From an uncultured Bacteroidales bacterium (GTDB taxonomy: Bacteria; Bacteroidota; Bacteroidia; Bacteroidales; Barnesiellaceae): a stretch of 64,000 nt of DNA. Positions 8,316 to 17,447 of the stretch are shown in pieces (position 1 is the stretch's first letter; each line of letters begins with the position of its first letter). The notes beneath the pieces are model-generated. The model saw only the letters and a list, made by a program, of their open reading frames with translations. It searched no databases and was not told the origin of the DNA. Location of the stretch: NCBI GenBank assembly GCA_949298955.1, contig CASFYQ010000001.1, positions 1 through 64,000 on the forward strand, read 5' to 3'. The position numbers and the translations under genes are program-made.

Positions 8316-9497
8316 ATGGATACTCGAATTTATCTCAACTATTGGGCCGAACGGTACAAAAACGATATGCTCGGCAACATTATGCCCTTTTGGCTCACCC
8401 ACGGTCTTGACCGTGAGCATGGGGGTGTGTATACCTGCCTCGACCGGGACGGGAGTCTCATCGATACAACCAAGTCGGTGTGGTTTCAAGGCCGGTTTGC
8501 CTTTACCTGCTGCTATGCCTACAATCATATAGAGAAGCGCCAGGAGTGGCTCGATGCCGCCAAAAGCACGCTCGATTTCATCGAGGCCTATTGCTTCGAT
8601 CGGGACGGACGTATGTATTTCGAGGTGGCAGCCGACGGCACACCCCTCAGAAAGCGGCGCTATGTATTCAGCGAAAGTTTCGCGGCCATAGCCATGGCCG
8701 AGTATGCTTTGGCTACCGGCAGTCGCGAATATGCACAAAAGGCACTCGATCTTTTCAAGGCCATGCGCCGTTTTCTCTCGACTCCGGGACTGCTCGAACC
8801 CAAGTATCTGCCTGCTGTCGAGGCACAGGGCCACTCTATCACAATGATTCTGATTAACGTGGCTTCGTGTATCAAAAAGGTGATTGACGACCCCGAGCTC
8901 GACGAGCAGATAGACCAGTCGCTCTATGCGCTGGAGCACTATTTCATACACCCCGAGTTCAAGGCATTGCTCGAGATGGTGGGCCCGCAAGGCCAGTTTA
9001 TCGATACCATCAACGGGCGGCTCATCAATCCGGGCCATTGCATAGAAACTTCGTGGTTCTTGCTTGATGTCGCTGCCAATCGCGGAGGCGACGAGGCAAT
9101 TACCCGTATGGCCCTTACCATTCTCGACTGGTCGTGGGAATGGGGCTGGGACAAGCAATATGGTGGAATCATCAATTTCCGCGACTGTAAGAACTATCCG
9201 CCGCAGGATTATTCGCAGGACATGAAATTCTGGTGGCCGCAGACCGAGGCTATCATTGCCACGCTCTATGCCTACAAGGTAACCGGCGACGAACGTTATT
9301 TGAACATGCACACCCGGATAAGCGATTGGACATATGCCCATTTCCCCGATACGCAGTATGGCGAATGGTTCGGGTATCTGCATCGCGATGGCAGTGTGGC
9401 TCAGCCTGCCAAAGGCAATCTCTTTAAGGGGCCGTTCCATATCCCCCGCATGATGACCAAGGGATATGCGCTTTGCCTGGAAATGCTGAATAGATGA
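8316..9497 (+). CDS. nanE: AGE-family N-acylglucosamine 2-epimerase
   Basis: A 393-residue (alpha/alpha)6-barrel epimerase. The ATG at 8316 is chosen because a strong GGGAGGTG ribosome site lies 6-13 bases upstream and the longer frame would overlap nanA. Family signatures are WFQGRFAFTCCYAYN (about 50-65), FEVAADG, GHCIETSWFL (about 230, with the catalytic His) and KFWWPQTEAI (about 295-305). It converts N-acetylmannosamine to N-acetylglucosamine without phosphorylation. This is the Bacteroides-type route (lyase, then AGE epimerase, then a hexokinase) and differs from the E. coli NanK/NanE route. No kinase gene is present in this cluster. Confidence 0.9.
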   Translation: MDTRIYLNYWAERYKNDMLGNIMPFWLTHGLDREHGGVYTCLDRDGSLIDTTKSVWFQGRFAFTCCYAYNHIEKRQEWLDAAKSTLDFIEAYCFDRDGRMYFEVAADGTPLRKRRYVFSESFAAIAMAEYALATGSREYAQKALDLFKAMRRFLSTPGLLEPKYLPAVEAQGHSITMILINVASCIKKVIDDPELDEQIDQSLYALEHYFIHPEFKALLEMVGPQGQFIDTINGRLINPGHCIETSWFLLDVAANRGGDEAITRMALTILDWSWEWGWDKQYGGIINFRDCKNYPPQDYSQDMKFWWPQTEAIIATLYAYKVTGDERYLNMHTRISDWTYAHFPDTQYGEWFGYLHRDGSVAQPAKGNLFKGPFHIPRMMTKGYALCLEMLNR

Positions 9498-9509
9498 CAA
9501 TCAGGTCTG

Positions 9510-9552
9510 GCCGGGAGATTAAGGAAGAACCTTTTCCTCTCCCGGCTATGAC
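9510..9552 (+). terminator. Hairpin between nanE and the MFS gene, possible partial terminator
   Basis: A 9-bp perfect stem GCCGGGAGA (9510-9518) / TCTCCCGGC (9538-9546), extended inside by AGGAA/TTCCT pairing, is followed by TATGACTTTTTC. It may reduce transcription into the transporter gene or stabilise the upstream mRNA. Confidence 0.55.
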
Positions 9553-9584
9553 TTTTTCGTTAACTTTTTTATAATCTCAATATC

Positions 9585-10826
9585 GTGAAAAGACCTTCTA
9601 AAATTTATCCTTGGGTTGTCGTAGCTTTGTTGTGGGGTGTCGCTCTGCTTAATTATATGGACAGGCAGATGCTCAGTACCATGAAAGAAGCTATGCAAGT
9701 CGACATCGCAGAACTACAATCGGCCACCAATTTCGGGTGGCTTATGGCTATCTTTCTTTATATCTATGGGTTTATGAGTCCCGTATCGGGGATTATCGCC
9801 GACCGGCTCAACCGCAAGTGGCTTATCGTAGGCAGCCTTTTCGTGTGGTCGAGCGTGACCTACCTTATGGGTATCGCAACCACATTCAACCAGATATTTT
9901 GGCTTCGAGCCCTCATGGGAGTGAGCGAGGCACTTTATATCCCGGCCGGGCTTTCTCTCATAGCCGATTACCATACGGGCAAATCGCGCTCATTGGCAGT
10001 GGGCATTCATATGACCGGTTTGTATACCGGGCAAGCCATAGGCGGTTTCGGCGCAACGGTGGCCGCCGCCTATTCGTGGCACACGACCTTCCACTGGTTT
10101 GGTATTATCGGCATAGCTTATGCCGTCGTGCTAACTCTCTTCTTGCGGGATAAAAAGCCCGATGTGAAGATTGAGAAGCCTGTCCCCGATGTAGCTGTGC
10201 CGGCCAAAGAACCGGTGTGGAAGAGTTTGAAATCTCTTTTTAGCAATGTGGCTTTTTGGGTTATTCTGCTTTATTTTGCCGCTCCCAGCCTTCCCGGGTG
10301 GGCTACCAAAAACTGGTTGCCTACACTCTTTTCCGAAAATCTCGATATGCCTATGGAACAAGCCGGGCCGCTCTCGACCATTACCATTGCTGTGTCGTCG
10401 TTTTTGGGAGTCATTATCGGAGGTACGCTCTCCGACCGTTGGGTGCAGAAGAATCTGCGCGGACGAGTCTATACCGGAGCTATGGGACTGGGCTTCACCA
10501 TACCCTCGCTGCTGCTGTTGGGCTATGGGCATAGCATCGTAGCCGTGGTGGGTGCCGGGTTGCTGTTTGGTATTGGCTACGGTATGTTCGATACCAACAA
10601 CATGCCCATTCTCTGTCAGTTCGTTTCGGCCAAGCAGAGGGCTACGGCTTATGGCATCATGAACATGGTGGGCGTCTTTGCCGGAGCTTTCATTACCAAA
10701 CTGCTGGGTCAATGGACCGACGGTGGTAATTTGGGTGCCGGTTTTGCCATGTTGGCCGGAGTGGTGGCTGTGGCTCTTATCCTTCAACTCTATTTTCTCA
10801 AACCCAAGACCGACAACCTGGAATAG
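9585..10826 (+). CDS. nanT: MFS transporter, probable sialic acid uptake
   Basis: A 413-residue, 12-segment major facilitator protein with the loop 2-3 signature GIIADRLNRKWLIVG (about 65-80) and a repeat of it, GGTLSDRWVQKNLRGR, after the sixth segment. The start is a GTG at 9585 (KRPSKIYPWVVVALLWGVALLNYMDR), giving the usual short cytoplasmic N-terminus and first membrane segment. It sits between the epimerase and the NanQ-like gene and thus likely carries sialic acid, or another amino sugar, across the inner membrane. MFS sequence alone does not prove the substrate. It resembles the hexuronate/sialate branch (anion:cation symporters). Confidence 0.8.
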   Translation: MKRPSKIYPWVVVALLWGVALLNYMDRQMLSTMKEAMQVDIAELQSATNFGWLMAIFLYIYGFMSPVSGIIADRLNRKWLIVGSLFVWSSVTYLMGIATTFNQIFWLRALMGVSEALYIPAGLSLIADYHTGKSRSLAVGIHMTGLYTGQAIGGFGATVAAAYSWHTTFHWFGIIGIAYAVVLTLFLRDKKPDVKIEKPVPDVAVPAKEPVWKSLKSLFSNVAFWVILLYFAAPSLPGWATKNWLPTLFSENLDMPMEQAGPLSTITIAVSSFLGVIIGGTLSDRWVQKNLRGRVYTGAMGLGFTIPSLLLLGYGHSIVAVVGAGLLFGIGYGMFDTNNMPILCQFVSAKQRATAYGIMNMVGVFAGAFITKLLGQWTDGGNLGAGFAMLAGVVAVALILQLYFLKPKTDNLE

Positions 10827-10861
10827 AGATTTTATCGTATAATCAATCAAATCAAGAGACA

Positions 10862-11311
10862 ATGATACTTACCAATTTACAGAATACAGCCCGCATAGAA
10901 GGGCTTCACCCGCGATTCAAAATGCTGTTTGACTATGTGAAAAGTCACGACATATTGCATATGGAGTGCGGCCGTATCGAACTCGATGGCGACAATCTTT
11001 TTATCAACAACGTCAATCCCGAGTGTATGCCGGCCGAGAAACAGGTCTTGGAGGTACATCGCGACTACATCGATGTGCAAATCTTGTTGGAAGGTCGTGA
11101 AACCATGGGCTGGAAAGCGCTGGACGATGTGTCGGAAGAAATAAAACCCTACGACCCCGAAGGCGATTGTGCGCTCTATGCCGACCGTCCCACCTCGTGG
11201 TTGCACCTTGTGCCCGGCCAGGTAGCCGTCTTCTTTCCCGAAGACGCTCACGCCCCGGTTATCGGCGAGGGCAAGATACGCAAGATGATTGCCAAGGTAA
11301 AAATTGCGTGA
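10862..11311 (+). CDS. nanQ: YhcH/YjgK/YiaL family protein (NanQ-like)
   Basis: A 149-residue cupin-fold protein of the DUF386 family. Matching segments are VNPECMPAEKQVLEVHRDYIDVQILLEGRE (about 45-75), the metal-binding-like E-x-H-R pattern, PTSWLHLVPGQVAVFFPEDAHAP (about 112-134) and the closing KIRKMIAKVKI strand. The E. coli homologue NanQ (YhcH) speeds the anomerisation of sialic acid inside the cell. It is the last gene of the nan operon, 35 bases after the transporter gene, and is followed by a terminator. The position agrees fully with the proposed role. Confidence 0.85.
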   Translation: MILTNLQNTARIEGLHPRFKMLFDYVKSHDILHMECGRIELDGDNLFINNVNPECMPAEKQVLEVHRDYIDVQILLEGRETMGWKALDDVSEEIKPYDPEGDCALYADRPTSWLHLVPGQVAVFFPEDAHAPVIGEGKIRKMIAKVKIA

Positions 11312-11362
11312 AAGGAATGATGATAATCCTCCGGGTTTTTACGTTGTCCCGAGGTTGAAATA

Positions 11363-11416
11363 AAGAGGGTGCCCCCAAGTCCATGACGGCTTAAATGGGT
11401 TGCCCTTCTTTATTTT
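11363..11416 (+). terminator. Terminator of the nan operon
   Basis: AAGAGGGTGCCC pairs imperfectly with GGGTTGCCCTTCTT, with further internal pairing AAGTC/GGCTT, followed by TATTTTTATT. The sequence closely resembles the left end of the IS1182-like element at 38603. Confidence 0.6.
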
Positions 11417-11448
11417 TATTCGGCAAAGGATTGTTTATCGGATAAAAG

Positions 11449-11490
11449 CAAAAAGACCAGCCTCAAAATTGTTTTTGAGACCGGTCTTTT
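11449..11490 (-). terminator. Terminator of the tRNA-Ser gene
   Basis: On the minus strand AAAGACCGGTCTCAAAAA pairs with TTTTGAGGCTGGTCTTT and ends in a T-run. It starts directly after the tRNA 3' end. Confidence 0.75.
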
Positions 11491-11491
11491 G

Positions 11492-11578
11492 CGGAAAGAG
11501 AGGGATTCGAACCCTCGGTACCCGTAAGGGTACAACGGTTTTCGAGACCGTCCCGATCGACCACTCCGGCATCTTTCC
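11492..11578 (-). tRNA. tRNA-Ser (anticodon CGA)
   Basis: On the minus strand the acceptor GGAAAGA pairs with TCTTTCC. There is a D-arm with GGTCGATCGGG, an anticodon stem ACGGT/ACCGT around the loop CTCGAAA (anticodon CGA, reads UCG), a long variable arm GTACCC-TTAC-GGGTAC typical of tRNA-Ser, and the T-arm GAGGGTTCGAATCCCTC. The discriminator is G and CCA is not encoded. Total length is 87 bases. A TACCTTTG box about 25 bases upstream of the gene (near 11604-11611) may be its promoter. Confidence 0.95.
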
Positions 11579-11667
11579 AATGGTCTGTCGTTTTTGACGG
11601 GGGCAAAGGTATGGAAAAGTTTCTACACTCCGTCGATTTAATTGTAAAAAAATCTAAAACAAAAAGA

Positions 11668-12147
11668 TTATTTTCCCTTATCCCAGGTTTTGTAGGGGTG
11701 ACAGGCGAGGTTGGAGTTGTAGTAGCGGGTGTCGTCGGTGATTTCTTCACCGATGAAAGAGGGGAGTTCAAAGGATTCCGACTCCGAAGACAATTCGATT
11801 TCGGCAACTGTCAGTCCGTCGTTTTCACCCAAAAATTCATCGATTTCCCAAGTATGTCCGGCATGAGGACAGAGGTAACGTTTTTTTTCGATGAGGCCCG
11901 ATAGGCATAACGTGTCGAGCATTTGGGAGGCATCGGCTACGGGTATGGGGTATTCGTATTCTTGTCGCGAGCATCCGGTAGTAGCCCCTTTGATGGTGAT
12001 AAAGGCCTGGTCGCCTGCGATGCGTATGCGTACGGTTGCCTCGGGGGTGGCCGAGATATATCCCTGTTTATAGTAGGTGCAGCGGGTAGCCAGTTGGCGG
12101 TACGACGAGCCGGTCACCCGGTATTTGCGTTCGATTTCCCAATTCAT
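11668..12147 (-). CDS. CYTH domain protein (triphosphate tunnel metalloenzyme)
   Basis: A 159-residue single CYTH domain. The N-terminal EIERKY (ExExK) motif, alternating charged strands (TVRIRIAGDQAFITIKG, WEIDEFLGENDGLTVAEIEL) and the closing basic segment are those of the CYTH tunnel fold. Such proteins are inorganic triphosphatases, thiamine triphosphatases or class IV adenylate cyclases. In Bacteroidetes, short CYTH proteins of this length are usually triphosphatases, but the reaction cannot be read from sequence. It is upstream of the tRNA-Ser on the same strand and divergent from the DUF5686 gene. Confidence 0.85.
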   Translation of the reverse strand: MNWEIERKYRVTGSSYRQLATRCTYYKQGYISATPEATVRIRIAGDQAFITIKGATTGCSRQEYEYPIPVADASQMLDTLCLSGLIEKKRYLCPHAGHTWEIDEFLGENDGLTVAEIELSSESESFELPSFIGEEITDDTRYYNSNLACHPYKTWDKGK

Positions 12148-12287
12148 GATTTAACAGAAATAAATAGAAAAACGAATGTAATACATTTATTTGGTTTAAG
12201 AAGCGAAATAAAGAGATAGCCATTATTAAACATTGTTAAACACGTGAACTGTTGGGGATAAAAGCCCGATGGCCGATAGTTTTTTTG

Positions 12288-12295
12288 TACTTTTG
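12288..12295 (+). promoter_or_regulatory. -7 promoter box for the DUF5686 gene
   Basis: TACTTTTG matches the TAnnTTTG box and lies 55 bases upstream of the ATG at 12350. The -33 box is weak, so this is a moderate call. Confidence 0.4.
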
Positions 12296-12349
12296 TACCT
12301 TGAAAATTCGAGTGAGTCGAATAATGGTACCAATTACTTTGTGACTTTT

Positions 12350-14896
12350 ATGGCAAAAAAGATTTCTGTGGTATTGACCCTTTTGGTGCTGTGCATAGTG
12401 CTCCCAATCTCGGTCATGGCGCAAAAGACTACGGTAGTGAAGGGGATCGTACGGGACTCTATAACTCATGAACCCATATCTTATGCTTCGGTTTTTTTCG
12501 TGGGAAGTGACAAAGGTGTCATGACCGACGACGAGGGCAAGTTTGCGGTTGCCGTGCGGGATAACTTTCTGAACGTGCGCATCGCTACGTTGGGGTATCG
12601 CGAGAAGACTATCTTTGTGAAGAAGGGTGCCGAGAATGAATTGGAGATAGAGTTGGTACCGTCGGACTATACTTTGCAGGAGGTGGTGGTCAAGCCCAAG
12701 AAAGAGAAATACAGCCGAAAGAACAATCCCGCAGTGGAGTTTGTCAAGAAGCTCATCGAGCGCCGCGACGTGGGAAATCCCAAGCATCACGACTTTTTCA
12801 GTTACGAGAAATACGAAAAGATGACTTTTGCCCTCAACGAGTTTTCGGAGGAGCAGAAGAAAAAGTGGCTGTTCAAGAAATTTCAGTTTATCTTCGATTA
12901 TGTAGACACATCGGAGGTCTCGGGGAAACCTATTTTGACCGTTTCGATCAAGGAGAAGATAGCCGAGAACTACTACCGTCGCAGTCCCGAGACCGAGAAA
13001 TCGATTGTGACAGGTATCAAGCGGGCCGGTATCGACGAGATATTCAACGAGGAGAGTGTGCAGATGCTGTGCGACGACCTGTTTCGCGAAATCGATATTT
13101 TCGGGAATGATATTACATTGCTGAACAATCGTTTTGTGAGCCCGTTGTCCAAAATAGGACCCTCGTTTTACAAATACTATCTGCTCGACACGATTGCTGT
13201 CGACGGGGTGCGGTGCATCGATTTGGGATTTGTGCCGTTCAACTCCGAGTCGTTTGGCTTTACGGGGCATATCTATGTGCCCGAGGGCGATTCGACCTAT
13301 TTTATCAAAAAAGTGAAATTGAACGTCCCCCGCGACATCAATTTGAACTATGTCGAGAATATGTATCTCGAGCAGGATTATAAACAGCTCGAAGACGGTA
13401 CTCGCATCAAGACAAAAGACGATGCCATCATCGAGTTTAAGGTGATGCCTGCCACGCAGGGACTGTATGCACGGCGCATGACCACCTATAACAAATTCTC
13501 CTTTACGCCGCCCGACGACCTGTCGGTCTATGATTTCGAAGGTCGCGAGCGGGTCGAAATCGATGCTCAGGCCAAGCCCGAGGAGTTTTGGATCGATAAC
13601 CGCCATGTCCCCGTGAAGAAGAAAGAGGGCGCTGTCGACAAACTGTTGGCCCGTCTGCGCGAGGTGCCGGCCTTCTATTATACCGAGAAATTCCTGGGAA
13701 TACTCATTGGCGGATATATCAAGACCAGCGAGGAGAGCAAATTCGATTTCGGCCCCATGAATACTACCATCAGTGCCAACGAGGTAGAGGGTGCCCGATT
13801 CCGTGTGGGTGGTGTCACTACGGCACAGCTCAACCCGCACTGGTTTGCCCGGGGGTATGTGGCCTATGGTACGAAAGACGAGAAGATGAAATACTCGGGC
13901 GAGGTGGAATATTCGTTCAACGAAAAGAAATTCCATGCCAAAGAATTTCCCATTCACTCCATTAAGCTGAATCATACTTATGACATCGACCAGTTGGGGC
14001 AGCAGTATATGTACACCAACAAGGACAATGTGTTCCTTTCGCTCAAACGCAAGTCGGACAACAAGGCGACCTATTTGCGCAAGACCGAACTCTCTTATTT
14101 GCAGGAACGTAAAGGTGGTTTTTCGTTCGGGTTGGGTATCCGCAACGAAATCCAGCAGATGGCGACCGACCGCATTGCCTTTATCGACGGGTATGGCAAC
14201 GAGACAAAGGATTATATGCAGACCTATTTTGACGTGAAACTGCGATTCGCGCCCAATGAAAAGTTCTACCAGACTCGCAGTAACCGTTTTCCCATCAACC
14301 TCGATGCGCCGGTCATCACGCTCTCACACAGTTTTGCCTTTAAAGATGTGTTGGGCAGCCGCTACTCCTACAATCGCACCGAATTTGGCATTCAGAAACG
14401 ATTCTGGCTCTCGGCTTTTGGTTATTTCGACGGTATCGTCAAAGCCGGCAAGGTGTGGGACAAAGTGCCTTTTCCCATGTTGCTGTTGCCTAATGCCAAC
14501 CTGTCATACACCATTCAGCCCGAGTCGTATGCCCTGATGAATGCTCTCGAATTTATCAATGACCAGTATGTGTCGTGGGACTTTACCTACAACGCCAACG
14601 GAGCCTTGTTCAACCGTATCCCGTTACTCAAATACATGAAATTGCGCGAGGTATTTTCGTTCAGGGGATTGTACGGCTCGCTCAGCAAAAAGAACAACCC
14701 GCTCTACAACCAAGACCTCTTCGTCTTCCCCAAGGGGAGTACCGAGATGGACAAGATGCCCTACATGGAGTGTGGGGTGGGCCTCGACAACATCTTCACC
14801 ATCTTGCGGGTCGATTATGTATGGCGGTTGACCTATCGCGACAATCCCAATGTGAGCAAGAGCGGTGTGCGCATCTCGCTCCATTTCTCGTTCTAA
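12350..14896 (+). CDS. DUF5686 outer-membrane protein with carboxypeptidase-like regulatory domain
   Basis: From ATG 12350 the product is 848 residues. This start gives a clean signal peptide (MAKKISVVLTLLVLCIVLPISVMAQ), which the longer frame hides. Residues about 28-110 are a CarboxypepD_reg-like domain (GIVRDSITHEPISYASVFFV), common at the N-terminus of Bacteroidetes outer-membrane proteins. The rest, with many amphipathic beta strands and an aromatic C-terminus (VRISLHFSF), is the DUF5686 region, probably an outer-membrane beta-barrel. The function of DUF5686 proteins is not established. The gene stands alone between a promoter box and a hairpin. Confidence 0.82.
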   Translation: MAKKISVVLTLLVLCIVLPISVMAQKTTVVKGIVRDSITHEPISYASVFFVGSDKGVMTDDEGKFAVAVRDNFLNVRIATLGYREKTIFVKKGAENELEIELVPSDYTLQEVVVKPKKEKYSRKNNPAVEFVKKLIERRDVGNPKHHDFFSYEKYEKMTFALNEFSEEQKKKWLFKKFQFIFDYVDTSEVSGKPILTVSIKEKIAENYYRRSPETEKSIVTGIKRAGIDEIFNEESVQMLCDDLFREIDIFGNDITLLNNRFVSPLSKIGPSFYKYYLLDTIAVDGVRCIDLGFVPFNSESFGFTGHIYVPEGDSTYFIKKVKLNVPRDINLNYVENMYLEQDYKQLEDGTRIKTKDDAIIEFKVMPATQGLYARRMTTYNKFSFTPPDDLSVYDFEGRERVEIDAQAKPEEFWIDNRHVPVKKKEGAVDKLLARLREVPAFYYTEKFLGILIGGYIKTSEESKFDFGPMNTTISANEVEGARFRVGGVTTAQLNPHWFARGYVAYGTKDEKMKYSGEVEYSFNEKKFHAKEFPIHSIKLNHTYDIDQLGQQYMYTNKDNVFLSLKRKSDNKATYLRKTELSYLQERKGGFSFGLGIRNEIQQMATDRIAFIDGYGNETKDYMQTYFDVKLRFAPNEKFYQTRSNRFPINLDAPVITLSHSFAFKDVLGSRYSYNRTEFGIQKRFWLSAFGYFDGIVKAGKVWDKVPFPMLLLPNANLSYTIQPESYALMNALEFINDQYVSWDFTYNANGALFNRIPLLKYMKLREVFSFRGLYGSLSKKNNPLYNQDLFVFPKGSTEMDKMPYMECGVGLDNIFTILRVDYVWRLTYRDNPNVSKSGVRISLHFSF

Positions 14897-14943
14897 CCCG
14901 TAGGTCGGAGGGTACAATTACCCATTCACGAATATCGATTTAT

Positions 14944-14990
14944 CAGGCAGGGCTGTTTCCTTACAGGAGGCGGCCCTGCCTGGTTTCCCT
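14944..14990 (+). terminator. Strong hairpin after the DUF5686 gene
   Basis: A perfect 10-bp stem CAGGCAGGGC (14944-14953) / GCCCTGCCTG (14973-14982) is followed by GTTTCCCTCC. There is only a short T-run, so it is either a weak terminator or an mRNA end-stabilising hairpin. The remaining bases to 15133 show no gene. Confidence 0.6.
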
Positions 14991-15133
14991 CCTGTTTCCC
15001 TTGCTTGTATTGAGCATATTTCGGAGCAAGCCCGTAATAATGAGTTGCACGCTTTGTTCTCGATGCGGGAGCCAGATGGGGAGAAGGCCGGGCATACTCG
15101 CCCCTCGGGTGGATATGAAATGCGCAATATTGA

Positions 15134-15168
15134 CAAAAAACGGGACCCGCATCACACGGGCCCCGTTA
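15134..15168 (-). terminator. Terminator of the M3 peptidase gene
   Basis: On the minus strand, AACGGGGCCCG pairs with CGGGTCCCGTT (one mismatch) and is followed by TTTTTGTC. It lies 22 bases past the stop codon. Confidence 0.85.
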
Positions 15169-15190
15169 TATGACAGGCGGAGATCAAATC

Positions 15191-17275
15191 TTATTTGATG
15201 ATACCGTCGCGGCGCATGAGAGCCTCGATGGTAGGCTCGCTGCCTTTGAAGCGTTTGTAGAGCGTCATGGGATTCTCGGTACCGCCGCGTTTCAAAATGT
15301 TGTCGCGGAACGATGCGGCAGTGGCCGGGTCGAAGATACCGTGAGCCTTGAATACGGCGAAAGCATCGGCGTCGAGCACCTCGGCCCATTTGTAACCGTA
15401 GTATCCGGCTGCATAACCGCCCGAGAAGATGTGGCCGAATTGGGGTGCGATGAGGGTGCCCTCGATACTGGGCAGTACCAGCGTTTTCTCGACAGCCTCT
15501 CTCTCAAAGGCTATGGCATCGTCGACCGGAGCTTCGATGGTGTGGTAGGCCATATCGAGGAACCCGAAAGTGAGCTGACGCACACACATGTAGGCGGCCA
15601 GGTATTGACTCGATTTTTTAATCTTCTCAACCAGTTCGACGGGCATTTTTTCGCCGGTCTTGTAGTGAACGGCAAAGCTGTCGAGAAACTCTTTCTCGGC
15701 GAGGAAATTTTCGTTGAACTGCGAAGGCAGCTCTACGAAATCGCGGTATACGTTGGTACCCGAAAGCGATGCATAGGTCACGTCGGAGAGGAGACCGTGC
15801 AGGGCATGGCCAAACTCATGCAGGAAAGTCTCCACCTCGTCGTAGGTGAGCAGGGCGGGAGCATCGGCCGTAGGACGGGAAAAATTCATCACGATAGTCA
15901 CATGCGGGCGGCTGTCCTTGCCGTTCTCTTCTTTCCATTGTCCTTTGAACTCGGTCATCCAGGCTCCGGCACGTTTGCCGTCGCGGGGGAAGAAATCGGT
16001 ATAGATTACACCCACATAATTGCCGTCGTTGTCGGTCACCTCGAATGCTTCTACCTCAGGGTGGTATACGGGGATTTTGGGGTTCTTGGTGAAATGCAGT
16101 CCATAGAGGCGGGTGGCCAGACCAAATACGCCCTTGATGGTGTTGTTTACCTCGAAATAGGGACGCAGCATCTCGTCGTTGAGATCGTATTTGATGTGTT
16201 TGAGTTGCTCGGAGTAGTAGCTGAAATCCCAAGGCATGAGTGTCATGTCTTTACCCTCTTTGCCAATGGCAAAGCCCTCGATTTCTTTTACCTCTTGCAG
16301 GGCAACCGGTTTGTAAGCTTCGAGCAGTTGATTCAGCAGGTTGTACACGGTGGCACTGTTGCCGGCCATCGTGGTTTGCAAGTTGTATTCGGCATAGTTG
16401 GGTTTACCCAGCAGTTTGGCAATTTCGAGGCGTACCTCGGCAATGCGTTTCAAGATGGGGATATTGTTAAATTCGCCCGAGATGTTGCGCGAATTGTAAG
16501 CTCGGTAGAGCTTTTCACGCAGGTCGCGACGCGACGAGTATTTCATAAAGGCGCTGTAACTGGGGTAGGAGAGGTTCACCATGTAACCCTCTTTGCCTTT
16601 GCTTTGAGCCAGAGCGGCGGCCGCGTCGCGGGCACTTTGGGGCAGGCCTTCGAGTTCGTCTTCGGTGAGCATCATCGAGAAGCGGTTGGTCTCTTTCAGT
16701 ACGTTCTGTCCGAAATCGAGGGTGAGTTGGCTCAATTCCGATGAGAGTTTTCTATATTTCTCCCGGGCTTCGCCTTGTAGTTCGGCTCCGCTCAGGGCAA
16801 ACGACTCGTAAGTCTCTTTGAGCAGCATCTGCTGTTCGGGCGTAAGGTCGAGTTGGTCGCGGCGGTCATACACGAATTTGATACGCTCGAAGAGCTTTTC
16901 GTTCAGGCTGATGTTGTTGCTGTGTTCCGACAGCATGGGTTGTACGCGTTGCGAGATTTCCATCATCTCGTCGTTCCCCTCGGCACTCAACACGGCAAAA
17001 AACACGTTGGCCACACGGTTGAGCATCTGGCCGCTACGGTCGAGAGCTTCGATGGTATTCTCGAAAGTGGGCATCGACCGCTGGTTGACGATGGCATCGA
17101 TTTCTTTCTGATTTTCTTCGATGGCTTTCTTGAAAGCCGGTTCGTAGTGCGACAGTTTTATTTTGTCGAACGGAACCGTTTGATGGGGCGTTTTGTAAGT
17201 CCCGAAAAATGGGTTAGCAGCTTGTGCCATAATTCCAAAAACAGTTAAGGCTGATACAAATAAAAATTTTTTCAT
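15191..17275 (-). CDS. dcp: M3-family metallopeptidase, peptidyl-dipeptidase Dcp type
   Basis: From ATG 17275 the product is 694 residues. This start is preferred because it begins the signal peptide MKKFLFVSALTVFGIMAQA; a longer reading adds 13 residues before it. The zinc site HEFGHALHG (about residue 460) and a downstream Glu in the helix ELPSQFNENFL are the M3 signature. Segments ANPFFGTYKTPHQTVPFDKI and YAAGYYGYKWAEVLDADAF match Dcp-like enzymes. It should act in the periplasm, removing dipeptides from C-termini of peptides. It is monocistronic, with its own terminator. The start region shows a TGACCTTTG element close to a -7 box. Confidence 0.92.
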   Translation of the reverse strand: MKKFLFVSALTVFGIMAQAANPFFGTYKTPHQTVPFDKIKLSHYEPAFKKAIEENQKEIDAIVNQRSMPTFENTIEALDRSGQMLNRVANVFFAVLSAEGNDEMMEISQRVQPMLSEHSNNISLNEKLFERIKFVYDRRDQLDLTPEQQMLLKETYESFALSGAELQGEAREKYRKLSSELSQLTLDFGQNVLKETNRFSMMLTEDELEGLPQSARDAAAALAQSKGKEGYMVNLSYPSYSAFMKYSSRRDLREKLYRAYNSRNISGEFNNIPILKRIAEVRLEIAKLLGKPNYAEYNLQTTMAGNSATVYNLLNQLLEAYKPVALQEVKEIEGFAIGKEGKDMTLMPWDFSYYSEQLKHIKYDLNDEMLRPYFEVNNTIKGVFGLATRLYGLHFTKNPKIPVYHPEVEAFEVTDNDGNYVGVIYTDFFPRDGKRAGAWMTEFKGQWKEENGKDSRPHVTIVMNFSRPTADAPALLTYDEVETFLHEFGHALHGLLSDVTYASLSGTNVYRDFVELPSQFNENFLAEKEFLDSFAVHYKTGEKMPVELVEKIKKSSQYLAAYMCVRQLTFGFLDMAYHTIEAPVDDAIAFEREAVEKTLVLPSIEGTLIAPQFGHIFSGGYAAGYYGYKWAEVLDADAFAVFKAHGIFDPATAASFRDNILKRGGTENPMTLYKRFKGSEPTIEALMRRDGIIK

Positions 17276-17447
17276 TACGACTGTGTTAGGTGATACAAAT
17301 TGTAATTGTAACAAAGGTCACGATTTATAATCATTCTAACTAAACTTCGACCCTTAATAAATATTAAACGGCATGTTTCATCGGGATATTTTCTGCCCGG
17401 AGGCTCTTTTTTATATTACTTTTACGAGCCAAAAAACATTGCCCGAT

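Noticed and set aside
8178-9500. Long minus-strand frame opposite the AGE epimerase gene (and similar long antisense frames at 12236-13975, 15170-16744, 20043-22043 and 50375-52306)
   Set aside because: These are shadows of strongly coding genes with biased codons. Their translations have no family motifs and no start signals.
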